DNA from: Manduca sexta
Taxonomy: Eukaryota; Arthropoda; Insecta; Lepidoptera; Sphingidae
Length of the DNA stretch: 64,000 nt
Assembly (NCBI RefSeq): GCF_014839805.1
Contig: NC_051119.1
Span: forward strand, 8,053,245-8,117,244
Direction of reading: 5' to 3'
Positions 1 through 11,800 of this stretch are shown one piece after another. The position numbers and the translations under genes were made by a program. Below the pieces are notes generated by a model that saw only the letters and a program-made list of their open reading frames with translations, did no database searches and was not told the origin of the DNA. Every line of letters begins with the position of its first letter. Within the stretch, counting starts at the first letter, position 1.

Positions 1-29
1 AAATATACGAATAATATTTACCTACCTAG

Positions 30-3000
30 GGCGACGGTAGCTCAAAGTTACGCGACGTTCTGGAAGAACGTAGAGTCGCCGCTGGTGGAGGTGGTGACGC
101 TCGACACGGCGGTGAGCACCAGCCTGCCGCCCATCACCAGGGGACCCAACACCCAGCCGCCGCCCATCATCATGGAGTCTAAGGTATGAGGCCTATGAGT
201 TCAATTATAATAATAATATAATAATATCAGCCCTGTATTATATACTTGCCCACTGCTGAGGCACGAGCCTCCTCTACTACTGAGAGGGATTAGACCTTAG
301 TCCACCACGCTGGCCTAGTACGGATTGATAGACTTCACTCACCTTCGAAATTCCTATAGAGAACTTCTTAGATGTGCAGGTTTCCTCACGATGTTTTCCT
401 TCACCGTTAAAGCGAACGATAAATTCACAAAGAAGTTTCAATTACCTACTGTATTTTATAGTTTTCAGTTTTATTATTTAATTAATTTCTTCGAAGCATT
501 TGTTTTATTTGGGGAGATAATGGTAGTTGCTACTTGCATAAAACACCAAATTATAATGATCCCTCTAAGATTACAAAGGTAACCAATAAAGACATAAAAC
601 TATATTTTTATTTTTACTGCCTTATGTTAGACATACATTTTGTTACAGCCAAAAGCCGCTCCTGAGCCTATAGACGTGGTGTACCAGGGCTGCGCCGACA
701 CAAAGTTATGCTTCGGCGTGCCGCAAAACTGCATCGAGAAGGCCGACTGCAAAGCCGTCGTCGCTATCTTCGTCTCCGGAGACATCTACACCTTCGAAAT
801 ACAAGGAACTGGCAACCCTAAATACGTAGCAGCCGCTTTGAGCCTCGACGATAAGATGGGAGACGACAGCGCAATGGAATGCGTCAGGAACGACAACGGG
901 AGAGTCAGCCTGTACACCTCCTGGACTTACCCGAAGGTAGAGCCCTACGTGCAGAGGTCGGACTCTCCGCAAGAAATCGTGCAGTTGCTAGAGTCTTCGG
1001 TCATAGACGGGAAATTGTACTGCAAGTTTAAGAGGGACGTCGTGTCCACTGTGAAGGGCGTGACCTTCGATCTTGCCTCGAACAAATACAATCTGATGGT
1101 GGTCTCCGGCGATAGTATGAAAGGTTTGTATACTTCACTTTTTGCTGTAGTTACGCGACATATAATGACGGAAATATATTTCAACACAATCAAACTGGCA
1201 ATTGCTTTAACTAAATTGCTAATCAATTTAGCAAGCAACAGTAACTGATCAAGTGCGTTCCCAGACGCCAACCGCGTCGGGTTCCACTCGATCGCGTACG
1301 AGGCGACGGGCGCGCCGCTGGCGCTGTCGACGGTGGGCGCGGCCGCCCCCGCCTCCAAGATCCTGCTGAAGCTGCACGGGAGCTTCATGCTGCTCGCCTG
1401 GCTCGGCACCGCCTCGCTCGGGATACTGCTGGCTAGGTAGTGTATTAACACTCCAGAATAAAAAATAAGAAATAAACAGGAGAAATAAATATCGTAAAAA
1501 CTAATTAAGTAAAAAGGAATACGATGATTTTCAGGAGTCTGCTGTAAAATTTTAATATACTATGCGCTAATTAATTGAAAGAAGTAGCTACAGGCTTTTC
1601 AAAACTTAAATCAACCGTAAACAATAGTTCTATTTGATGGTTAACCTGTTTTCTTTCCAGATACTTCAAACAGACGTGGGCAGGCAAACAGCTCGGCGGG
1701 AAGGACATTTGGTTCGCTGTGAGTATATCATAGAAACACAGTAGATTTTTCCGTTATTTGTCGTATTAATTCGTTTTAATAAAAACTAGCTGACCCGGTG
1801 AACTTCGTACCGCCTAACAGTCGATACTATATTTTTTTTTAATACTTACTCTGCTATTCCGGCTCCGGGTCAGTTAGTAAGATAAAAAAAAAGAAAGTTG
1901 ATAAAAAATAAAAATTATAAAACACCATCGTTCCATCTAAATCACTCAATTGTTTTGCCTTCCCGGAACCCCTCCACTAACACTTAAACTTTATGGTATA
2001 GGATTAAAGTTCAAATTGACTCTTAAGTATTATTACAAATCTTTTGTATGGGAATATAGAAAAGTGTTGTTTTTAGACTATTTTAGGTTATTTTTTTTAA
2101 TTTTTCTCTCCTTTCTAAAAACCATCCTCGTACTTCAAGGAATATTATAAAGAAAGAATTCGCGAAATCGATTCAGCTGCTCTTGAGTTTTGCGCTTAGC
2201 AACACATTCAGCGATTCATTTTTATATTATCGATAGAACACTTCTAAAATGTCACACAAAGTAAAATCAAGCCAACAGCTCGATAAAAATGGATGTACCT
2301 CTGACCTAATACTATAACTACCCACAATATTGTAATTCGAAATGATAATTGTATCACCTCCCAATATTGATCAGACATATTCCATACGAATTGACCCTTC
2401 CCAAAGTCGCCCATTTGTGGGAACTGTCAAACAACCAATTACTGTTTGCGGCCTTTTAGTTTTTTCCTTTTTTTTCATGCTACAGGTTTCATTTTTTACC
2501 TATCTTTAATAAGCTCAATTTAATAGCAACTTCAAAAAGAAAGTAGCAAACAAAAATTAGTTTTCCGACAACTGCCACAAATTAACAATTTTGAAATAGG
2601 TCATTATTTTATTAAGAGTGCGATTTGTTGTACTCCAGTACCACCGCATCCTGATGGTGGGGACGTGGTCGCTGACGATGGTGGGATTCATCCTGATCCT
2701 GGCGGAGGTGCGCGGCTGGACCGGCGGCGACAACCCGCACGCCATCACAGGCATCGTCACCGTCATACTCTGCTTCATACAGCCTATTGGTACGCATACT
2801 TTACTATTACGACAATATAACTAATATTAAGGTCCTCTTTCAGAAAATTTAAGTAAGTTTTATCATATTATACAGCTAATGTAGGTAGTGCTTATTTTAT
2901 TACAATTTACATGGGAGCATAGATTACAATGTAACTTTTGTATTTGGTAGGCTTATAGTTATGCGTCAAGTAGCATTTACCCAAAGATTGTGAAACAGGT

Positions 3001-4392
3001 CCTTTATATTGTTATGCTGCAACATTTATGTATTAATTATTTCCGTATACCATTCCAGGAGCGTACTTCAGGCCGCACCCGGGCACCAAAAACCGGTCGA
3101 TATTCAACTGGGCGCATTGGTTTGTAGGCAACGCCGCGCATATATTAGGAAGTAAGTACATCCAACACTGACCGAACATATGTAACGTCACGTAAGATTA
3201 TACCGGTAGTATACGGTTTGTTTAACATTTATTGCCAGTCACAGTATTTTCTTATAATATGCTAAATAAAGAACATCAGATTACATTTTCTTACTACTTA
3301 ATTGATTTTAATGAGGTACTATACATATATGGAAATTCAAGAAAAAAACTATTCACATCTTTTTTTAACTCCATACGTAATGAACTTTCGTTTCTAAATG
3401 GTTCTAAACCTCACACGTTTTTTTTAGAAATGTAATAATAAAAAATAAATACTCATCGCTCCTGTCCTCCATTTTGTCCGAGCTCTGTGTTTCGCCACGC
3501 ATGTAATACGAACTATCTATTGCAGTCGTGTCGATATTCCTGGCCGTGTACCTGCAGAAAGCGGAGCTACCGAGCTGGAGCGTGTACATCCTAGCCGCTT
3601 TCGTCGCTTTCCACGTTGTCATGCATCTCGTGCTCTCCGTAAGTAATCCAAGCAGATACATTATCAATAACCACTAGTTGTCACTTGTCAACCACGCTAT
3701 AGCATTTGTGGCACAGCTGCGGTCACTCATTTGTGAACCGAAACCTAGCCAGGAGTGTGGCTGCAGTTGTGTTGTTTGACATTATTATATATTATTATAT
3801 ACCAGACAAAACAATGAAGGAAGGACAAAACAATATTATGAAGGTAACAATGAAGCCTTGTTAATATAGTTGTGTTGTGTGCAGGCGACGTGGTGCGTGG
3901 GTGAGCGCGGCTCGGTGGGAGTGAGCGGCGCGCTCGCCATGAAGCACCTCGCGCCCAGCTCCGCGCCTACGGGCGGCGCGCTCGCTACACGCCCGCCGCA
4001 TCAGGTAATATCACCATTCATTCGTTCTTTATTTTCATTTATTCATTCAATATAACTCATATTCGTATAATATGTTCATTCCTTCAACCATTAAAAAGTT
4101 ACTACTGTTTTATGAAGTAAAGCAAAGGTGTAGTTTGTCACTTTCTACGAGTAACCGTGCCCCAAATATTAAAAAAAAGTCTCCCACGTGGTTATGTCTC
4201 GACTTCCTTGGTACCTCGCAATTAATTTGAAATTATTTAGTAATGGTGTTTTTAATGTTACAGTTCTCCGGTTTCAAGAAACTGATGCTCGGCGTGTACG
4301 CTCCGATAGTGTTGCTGATCATCGTCGCCATGATCTACATTGTTGCGCGCGCGCCCCTCGGGGAATCCTACACATCCATACTCGGAGCGTAA
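30..4392 (+). CDS. FRRS1: Ferric-chelate reductase 1-like protein (reeler/DOMON/cytochrome b561), 3' part
   Basis: Probable membrane electron-transfer protein that moves electrons across a membrane to reduce ferric iron or a similar acceptor; the role is known for the family, not shown here. Nine coding exons join in frame: 30-183, 649-1123, 1265-1436, 1661-1718, 2639-2789, 3059-3151, 3526-3638, 3885-4004 and 4264-4392 (TAA). They encode 487 residues; the start lies left of the window. Exon 1 holds the end of a reeler domain (AQSYATFWKN). Exon 2 is a cysteine-containing DOMON domain. Exons 3-9 form the b561 membrane core, with candidate haem histidines in LKLHGSF, YHRILMVGTW, NWAHWF and FHVVMH. 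Exon 8 adds a Gly/Ala/Pro-rich stretch that looks like a loop. All junctions are GT-AG and keep phase. The family call is firm; the exact orthologue name is less so. Confidence 0.85.
210..435 (-). repeat. tRNA-derived SINE, family A, 5'-truncated
   Basis: Starts with an ATA/AAT-rich tail followed by CAGCCCTGTATTATATACT, which is the reverse complement of the 3' end of the full copies at 13955, 16118 and 39078. It lies in the intron after the first visible exon of the reductase gene. The short reading frame across it is not a gene. Confidence 0.8.
2388..2626. mobile_element. MITE with long terminal inverted repeats, family G
   Basis: The inner arms (about 2413-2449 and 2546-2583) are inverted copies of each other, beginning ATTTGTGG and ending CCACAAAT. 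The outer arms extend the match, as in the better copy at 48761-49015. There is no coding capacity. Its right end is only about 13 bases from the acceptor of the exon at 2639, so it supplies part of the 3' splice-site region. Confidence 0.7.
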
Positions 4393-6647
4393 CGACGATA
4401 TTCCAGACTTTAAGTACTAAAATCACCAATACTGATTCAGTACTATTGATGACTGCAAAAATGATTACTACTTACTTATTACTTTTGTGTGTGTTCTGTA
4501 TGTGAAATTCTCGCAGGAAACAGTGATGCAGTTTTAATCATGTTCTTTACAAAAAAACATTGTTTATAAAAATTCGGAAACTTTGGCTTTACATTTCACA
4601 TACAATTCTGTAACATTACATTACATTCGTTCACTCAAACTTTTACGACATTTATTAATTAATCCGCGAGAATGAGGTTTCATCTACTTATTCTTTTAAT
4701 ACATTTGTTTTTCATAAAAAGAAGGGCAAAGGTTCTCTCCCACGCAGTCTAGCTTTGACAACTTAGGTATAGACGTTGCAATTTACACGAGTCGAATTTA
4801 TAAAACAAATGACAACTGAATTTAAAATTAGAAGAAACGTATCTTTTATGTACATAAGCCTAATTCCGCTGATTTGTGTAATAGGCGTGGTTATACAGTA
4901 CACGAAATATTAACAATTTATTATAAATCACTTAACTATGACTAGTGCAAGGTCTTTGTTAGACCATACGTAGATCATGGTGCAATCGATTGATAACTAA
5001 ACGAAAATGATTAGACTAAACCAAAACAGATGAAACACAAAGAAAAATATATTTTGTAAGTTCGACTAATAATAAGAAATCGTAGTTTTTAAAATTCACA
5101 AGTAGAATCGTAAAGTGGTGTGGCTCGGAGATAAAAAAACCCTACCATATTTCATATTAGGTATACTTGTCTGTGCTATTATCATTTTATCACTCATTAT
5201 CTATGGTTGTAATTCAATAATTAAAATCTCGTAAAATGTTGTGCTTTAGGTACTCATACTAATAATTGTTTTTTTATAATAATTTATTATGCAAACTTTT
5301 CTATTTATCTACAATAGTAAATGTAAGTTAATTTTTATACATCAAAGTACTTAAGTATTAAATGATGTTAAAATTTGTATAGTAATCATAATTATGGTGC
5401 GTACACTGTAAAACACTTAAGAAATTATAATGTAAGAAATAATATCACATTACATATTAAGAAATTACATTCACCTAAATTCGGACCTGGAAATGAGCGA
5501 ACTCTTTTCAAAAGGTCATTCTGAGACATAATCAGTGCGCTCTATTCTTAAAAGAGGTGCCTAATTTTTTTTTGTTATGCATTTTTCATCTTTATTACAA
5601 TCAATATAAGGCCAGCCTGATAGGTATGCCCTACTCTAAAACTAAAGAGGTTCAGAAAGAGAGAGTCAGAAAAGTATTTTCTCACCTTGTAATAATTTGT
5701 GTTACCAGCGATTCGCATGCTGAGTGATTACTGATTGGTAACAATTCCATGATCAATAATATTATAAAAGGTAATTGATCCTGCAACTTAAATATAACAT
5801 TGGGTTGCATTAAAATAATCTTCCAATATTGACAGTTGTTCCATTTATAAATCAAAGTATTAAATATTAGTACATTAGCATTGAAAATGCTGTATATTTT
5901 GGAAAGCCAATGCACGGCGTTACATTATAAGTACGTAAACTGGAATGTGATACTTCATAGCATGATGTTAATGTTGTAAAATTATATTTTAATTTTATGC
6001 TATTATTTATGAATTAAAATAAAATGAATCTTTAATGTTCATGTCTTTTATTATAATGGATACTACTAAGTGTTTCTGTAAGTATAGTATGAAAGCCTTA
6101 AAGCTAAATATTTAATAAAAAAATAATAACAGTAACACAGGTACCTTCATAATATATATATATTAGTGGAAAGATATTGAAGCTATATTACTACTTACAA
6201 ATTCAGTACTAGTTTTAAATATAAGCAATCCACTGTTGCTTTTAAATATGTATTATTAAGTAATCACAATAATTTTAACTAAAATTTACTTGCAATAAAT
6301 ACAACCTTGTAATTACCCATCTATTTACTTATTGTAAGTCTAGCTCAATAAGTTGAAAAAATATCGTTATATTGCTTATTCTTGCTGAGCCAGTTCAGAT
6401 TATGCGTAATATAGTTTGTAATTATTGCCAAATAGGTTTATTTTCATTCCATTAAAAAAAAAATTGAGACACCAGAGTTACTCTTGCATTTATTTTAAAC
6501 AGCACTGAGTGAGGGTAATTATTTTCGCCCTTGGTACGAAATATAAGTTTTCAAACCCTTTCATATTTCGCAGTGTTAGAGAATCATAATAGATTAAATA
6601 AAACAAGTCATTAAATATATATGAAGATTATTAACTTTTAATGTATA
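4393..6647. other. Convergent intergenic region, AT-rich
   Basis: Holds the 3' flank of the reductase gene (+) and of POLE2 (-). I see no gene or clear repeat. AATAAA-like strings occur on both strands (for example near 6015 on +, and near 6437 and 6489 on -), but the base composition makes any single polyadenylation site uncertain. Confidence 0.5.
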
Positions 6648-8215
6648 TCAACTGTCTTCTTTAGGTATTTGTGAATCTTCAACAGTCCGAGTGGCGGGCA
6701 CATATACTTTGAATGAGAATTCAGTTCTTGGAAACGAACCAGGATTGATTATACGGCAGTTCTGATACACTCGTGAGTATGGCTGAAAGTGATCAGCTAT
6801 CACAACCATGTCCGGCATTGGGTACAAGCTTAGAGCATCCGTATGCTTCCACAATACAGGCTGCACTCCTAGTGGAAGCGGACACAGTGTGCATTGACTG
6901 AACAAAGTTTTAACTAAATGATCCGGTACATCCCCTGATTCTGGAAAGTGGATTGTGTTACGGCACATCTTCATCATCAAATCTTGTCTAGTAACAACCA
7001 ACTCCTGTGTGCAGTACTGTATACGACATGGGTTTTGTGGTAAAGATCACAATGTCTTGTAATTTGTCCCTTATTTCTTGCGTGACAGAGTTTGGTAGTG
7101 CCTGTCTTGGCAGTATATTTCCTGAACACGGATCAGATCTTCCCGGTACAAAGATGAATTTACAGGTCTCTTTAAGCCTACTAAATTGGTTGATAATGTC
7201 AGCCAAAGTATTCAATGCCCTTTTGAGTTGTAAGCAATGCTCTTGGCCATACGGACGAGATAGGAAATCTCCCATCAGAACTATAGCTACAGGTGGGTAA
7301 TCATTGTAACCTGCAAATAATGTTTTTAATTTATTCAAAATCTTTTCTTTATCAAGCCAGACATCTGCAAGAAATATTATCATATCATCTTTGTGTTCTT
7401 GTTCCACCTGCAATAGCGCTTTAGAATTTTTAAGTAAAGTTTTAGAACTTCCACCAAATGTGTTCATATTGCCGAAGTAAGTAAGGGATGTCGCTCTACT
7501 CTCTGGAGGGTAAGACTAGGCCTTTAACATGAAATATTTTGTCTTCATAATATCCTTCAGCTAGAACGTAACTAAATTCCGTGAATAAACCTGAATGATA
7601 TTTTGTTCGAGTCAAGTCAATCTCTATGCTTCCTGTAGGGTCTTCCAAGAAATATTTTCCTTCAACCAACTGACTTAATAATCCCAAAACAACAACTTCA
7701 TTAAGCCTACTTGATGAACTTAAAAGCACTTCTATTTTCTGCAAATTAAAACACTGATCACTGTCACAAGATGGCAATGCTGTTTTAGCAAACAACTTGT
7801 TCCTAACAGTTCTTTGCCAGACCATTGTGTATCTGTCTAACAAAAATTTTGCCTTCCATTTTTGATCTGGAAACAAACTCTTGTTCGTGACCGTGTCGAT
7901 GTAATATCGTTTTTTATCGTTATCGTAACACAGTTTGGGAACACTAAACGCGTCGATAACATTTAATACAGTTTCTGTTTGCTCCAATCCAGACGTAGAA
8001 CACTCCTTATATGCTAATTCTATTAGTTCTTTCTCTATGACTGGGTGCGATATCCTCTGTTTTAGTAAGTAAGCAATCACTTGGTCCAACATTTCTTGTC
8101 GATCATCTGGTGGTAAAAAAGTTAATTGCTCGGCCACATACATGTTTGCTTCTTTGCGTAACATAAATCCACTGATTTTGAATGCATTGTTGATATCAAG
8201 GCGTAGTTGTTGCAT
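6648..8215 (-). CDS. POLE2: DNA polymerase epsilon subunit 2 (B subunit), with two apparent frameshifts
   Basis: Non-catalytic B subunit of the leading-strand replicase Pol epsilon; it acts in the nucleus at origins and forks. The start is the ATG at 8215-8213 (MQQLRLDINNAF) and the stop is at 6650-6648. Read with two one-base corrections it is 521 residues; human POLE2 is 527. Order: N-terminal helical domain (about 1-75), OB fold (FLEDPTGSIEIDL near 205), then the inactive calcineurin-like phosphoesterase fold (VLMGDF, VPGRSDP, INPGSFPR) and the C-terminal TVEDS. The reading frame changes at the GGG at 7508-7510 and again at the TTTT at 7033-7036 (plus-strand bases). Each looks like one extra base in a homopolymer, and conserved sequence resumes immediately afterwards. 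There are no introns. A processed pseudogene is possible but disfavoured: there is no poly-A tail, no other stop, and the neighbour PNPLA8 shows the same type of error. Confidence 0.88.
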
Positions 8216-8882
8216 TTTGGTAACGAATAACGACTTATTTTAATAATTCACTGATCATAATATTTATAAGCTGCTCCCGCGCAAACTACAAGTTGGTGTA
8301 ATTGACATTTGACAACTGAGCCTATGACACTGACAGATACACCCTTTTTTTTTAAATATGACTGTGGTATAGTTATTATGCAACCTAATTAGGTTTTACT
8401 AGTTCGACTTAACTATATTTCCTTAATTTTAGAAATCGACTCAACATGCACTGAAGATGGAAATACAAATCCCAAATATATTTAGCTTTTAATTTTTCGG
8501 GACATTTTCCTATAATCCGCGATGTATCATATGTGTTTGATATCTATTGAAATAGTAATATTATTTTTGTGTTTTGGCATCACTGCATAGCAGGCGATAA
8601 TCATCCGATTTGACGTCAGAGCTGTGATGTAAAATAGTATTTATTTACAAGTGTTTTGTTCGCAATATTTTCATTCGTAAGCATTTATTTGTGCGTAAAA
8701 TAAGTTCGCGATAAATGGCCTTCGTAGAACAGTAAACATTCGCGTATTACGTCTCGGTGAATGCAAACGCTGTGATATCTTCGTAACCGATAAACGAAAT
8801 ATTCAGTAATTAATCTATTTTCGCGCACTCGTAGAATAAAATAAACGCCTAGAAAATAGTGAATTAGCAGTGCGATATTAAA
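8216..8882. promoter_or_regulatory. Shared 667-bp head-to-head interval between POLE2 and PNPLA8
   Basis: The start codons of the two genes face away from each other across this interval, so it must hold both 5' UTRs and the promoters. No TATA box stands out at a plausible spacing. CRE-like TGACGTCA lies at about 8612-8619, but its role is inferred from sequence only. Confidence 0.45.
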
Positions 8883-11800
8883 ATGTCTTTGGGCAGTCAG
8901 TGGCGTATAATAAGGCACTATTTGTCGTTAACCAATTTAAACAGTGAAGTGGAGAAATTAGTGCAAAAATTTAAGCCAACGTCTCCGGAGCAATGGGAAA
9001 GTATGTATTAGTTTCGTGTTCACGTCCTTGGTGTCATTTAAAATAATATGTGCGCCAACTTTTCAAACACTCGTTAAATATTGAAACAAGATTTTCGCAC
9101 GCATGTTGTAGATTATTTTTATTTTCGCGAGACCTTCTGTGTCATCGCTGCTTCCTCATTACACACGCTGCGATAAACTTATTTGCGATGTAAATCTTAC
9201 ATTTCAAATTAGAAATATTTTAGAAAAATAATATTCACAATCCAGGAACAATAAATCATTTATATAATAATTAAAGCTGCTTATTTTATGACATATCTTG
9301 ATAATATGTAGAAGTTTAGTAAACTCTATTTTAAAGTAATCCTTTATTCGTTTTGTAGACTTGAAGTATCTAATTTCATCAGAGGTTTAAATAGGTACAG
9401 AAAAAATATTATTTTTAACTATAGATAACTTTATCTGTAATAAATTATAATCAATATTTTGATCTTGGAAATTTAATGATTCTATATCTATTAAACTAAA
9501 TTATTTTTAATAATAAATATTGTATAAAAAAAAATATTCATTAAGCTTTGATAGGTTTTCTCACAATAATATAACATATTTCTTAGTATAATAAAAATAA
9601 AAAAAAAATCACCATACTTACATATTTGTTATTTTAATATAGGTATTAACAAAAATAGCAACAAATTAAATATTAAAGCCATAAACAATTTAATTTCAAT
9701 TAATTCCAGAACTACTAGCTACAATTCAAAAAGCTGTCCCAGTGCAGGTAATGAGAGAAAGCAAGTCTGAAGAAAAAAAGGATGTCAGAGTTTATTCCAC
9801 AACTGTTGATAATGTAGAAAACAAAAGTGAAAAGGAAGAAAAACCGAGTCCACCGGGCACTCAGTGTGGGTTCCGAGGCGAAAGACATTACATTTGAAGG
9901 GTTCCTACAAGGTCTTAAACTCAAAACAGATCTTCATTTTGGCAAAATATCCGAGACAAGCTGGAAATCTAAAAAACCTGTAGTTAACAAGGTTGGTTAT
10001 GAGTTTTCAAGTTTAAAGAAATATAATTATAAAATTAATTCAGTTTTGTGGTTGAGTCAGTGTTTTTTTAAATAGACTTAAAAGATATCTAACAAATTAC
10101 ATCTCCCAATTGATCTCTCATATTGATGTCAATTTAACTTATTTTAAACTTTGATTGATTATTTTGAAACCATAAATGGATAAAAATCCTTATTTTTTCT
10201 GGAAAGTGGGGACCATATGCTGTCAAGTAAATAAGTAATCTATATTTCTTCTGCTTACCTTTTACAGCACATAAAATTAAATTGCATCAATAAATCTATA
10301 CTAATATTATAAAGCCCTCTTTATAATATTAAGAAGTTTGTAACTTTGTTTGTAAGGGCAAATCTCTGTCACTACTGGACTGATTTAGAAAATTCTTCAA
10401 TTTTCAATTCACCAATAGAAAGCTACATTATTCCTGAGTGTTATAAGCTACTTTTTATCCCAGGAAAATATTTATCCTGTAAAACCTTAGCACACAGGTG
10501 GAGTCGCTAGCAAAAGCTAGTGAATAATATATAATGGTGTTCACTTTAACATGCTATCACTTAAGATAAAGTCATCCCAGTTCTGAGTGACAGTGCACAG
10601 TTCAGTATGTTTGTATATATTAATAATGTAGATAAAAAGATATTTCATAACATTTGACAAGCCAAGACTCCAGATTCTTCCAATAAATGTGATTTAAAAA
10701 AATACCCAATATTTAATGATTACAATTTGATTCTTGTCGTACTGCTTTATAAAGCAAGTAATTTCTGAAGTATCATAAAGTGTTTGGTTTCACACAGATC
10801 AGCATAATTATTTTGACTGTTAAGGAAAATTTCCTCTCACCATTTGAGACTCTAATATAGAGTAAGGTAAGGGCTATATACACAGTGACCTCAACATATC
10901 CACCTAGTCGCCCCAATGAATGCTGGCCGGTAGTCATAAGGGATTTTATGAGCAAAAAAAAAGAAGTGTATATGGAAACCCCACATAATGTCAGGCGCTG
11001 GGGACTCAGAAGATAGTGTCTAATTTATATAAAAAATTTTTTTTTTCCTTTTGCTAATTTTAATACTTGCTGTATATTGTTGTAGAGTTCGATCCATTCG
11101 CGCACTGCGTACGTGATATCCGCCATAGTGAGTGCCGAGACACTAGAGTGCCTCACCAAAAGAACTGAACATTTTATTGACCACCTCAAGCAGTATCCGG
11201 AAGCTAGGGACTACGCTATTAAGGTATATAATCATACAAAATTTTATTTCCATTTATGTTAAAATTGATGGTATTCATAACTTAAATTAGACCTATTTGC
11301 TGTATGCAATACTCTGTAATACAGTTTATTTTGGAATGGTCTAAGTAAAATAGAAGAAGCAATGTTAGTGTACTATGAAAGGAAAAAAAAATGTTTAAAT
11401 GAGTCTCTAAATACAAATGTTTAATCCCAGTTATCTATGACAAAAACAATTCTTAAAATAGACAGTGTTTTTATCCAAAATGTAGAACAATATTTGCGCC
11501 AATTTTAATGTTGTTTTCTATTATGCATGGTTATCAGATTGATAAAATGTGAGATACATTGTAAACAAGGCCGCGAGTAATCTATCTGATCAATAAATTT
11601 GCTGTCAGATTTAATCATGTCCAAAAGTGTTGCAAATAATTGAAATCATTTTTTGTCTGAAATTAAAGAATATTTGCATTGTTTTGAATAATTTACTGTT
11701 ATGCAAATGAGTCTTATTTAGTAGTTGAAACAAGTAATAGTCAATCTATGAACTGTTAAAGTAAAACCCATAAGAGTTGGCCCAAAAAACGTTACAATTT

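Noticed and set aside
945..1451. 168-codon minus-strand frame over the reductase exons
   Set aside because: It is antisense to conserved DOMON and b561 coding exons and has no family resemblance; it arises from GC-rich codon use.
1950..2150. 66-codon Phe/Leu-rich frame in a reductase intron
   Set aside because: Low-complexity AT-rich intron sequence; no splice sites fit and phase of the surrounding exons already closes without it.
6648..8215. POLE2 as a processed pseudogene
   Set aside because: Not excluded, but no poly-A tail or flanking duplication is visible, the rest of the frame is clean and the same +1 indel type affects adjacent PNPLA8.
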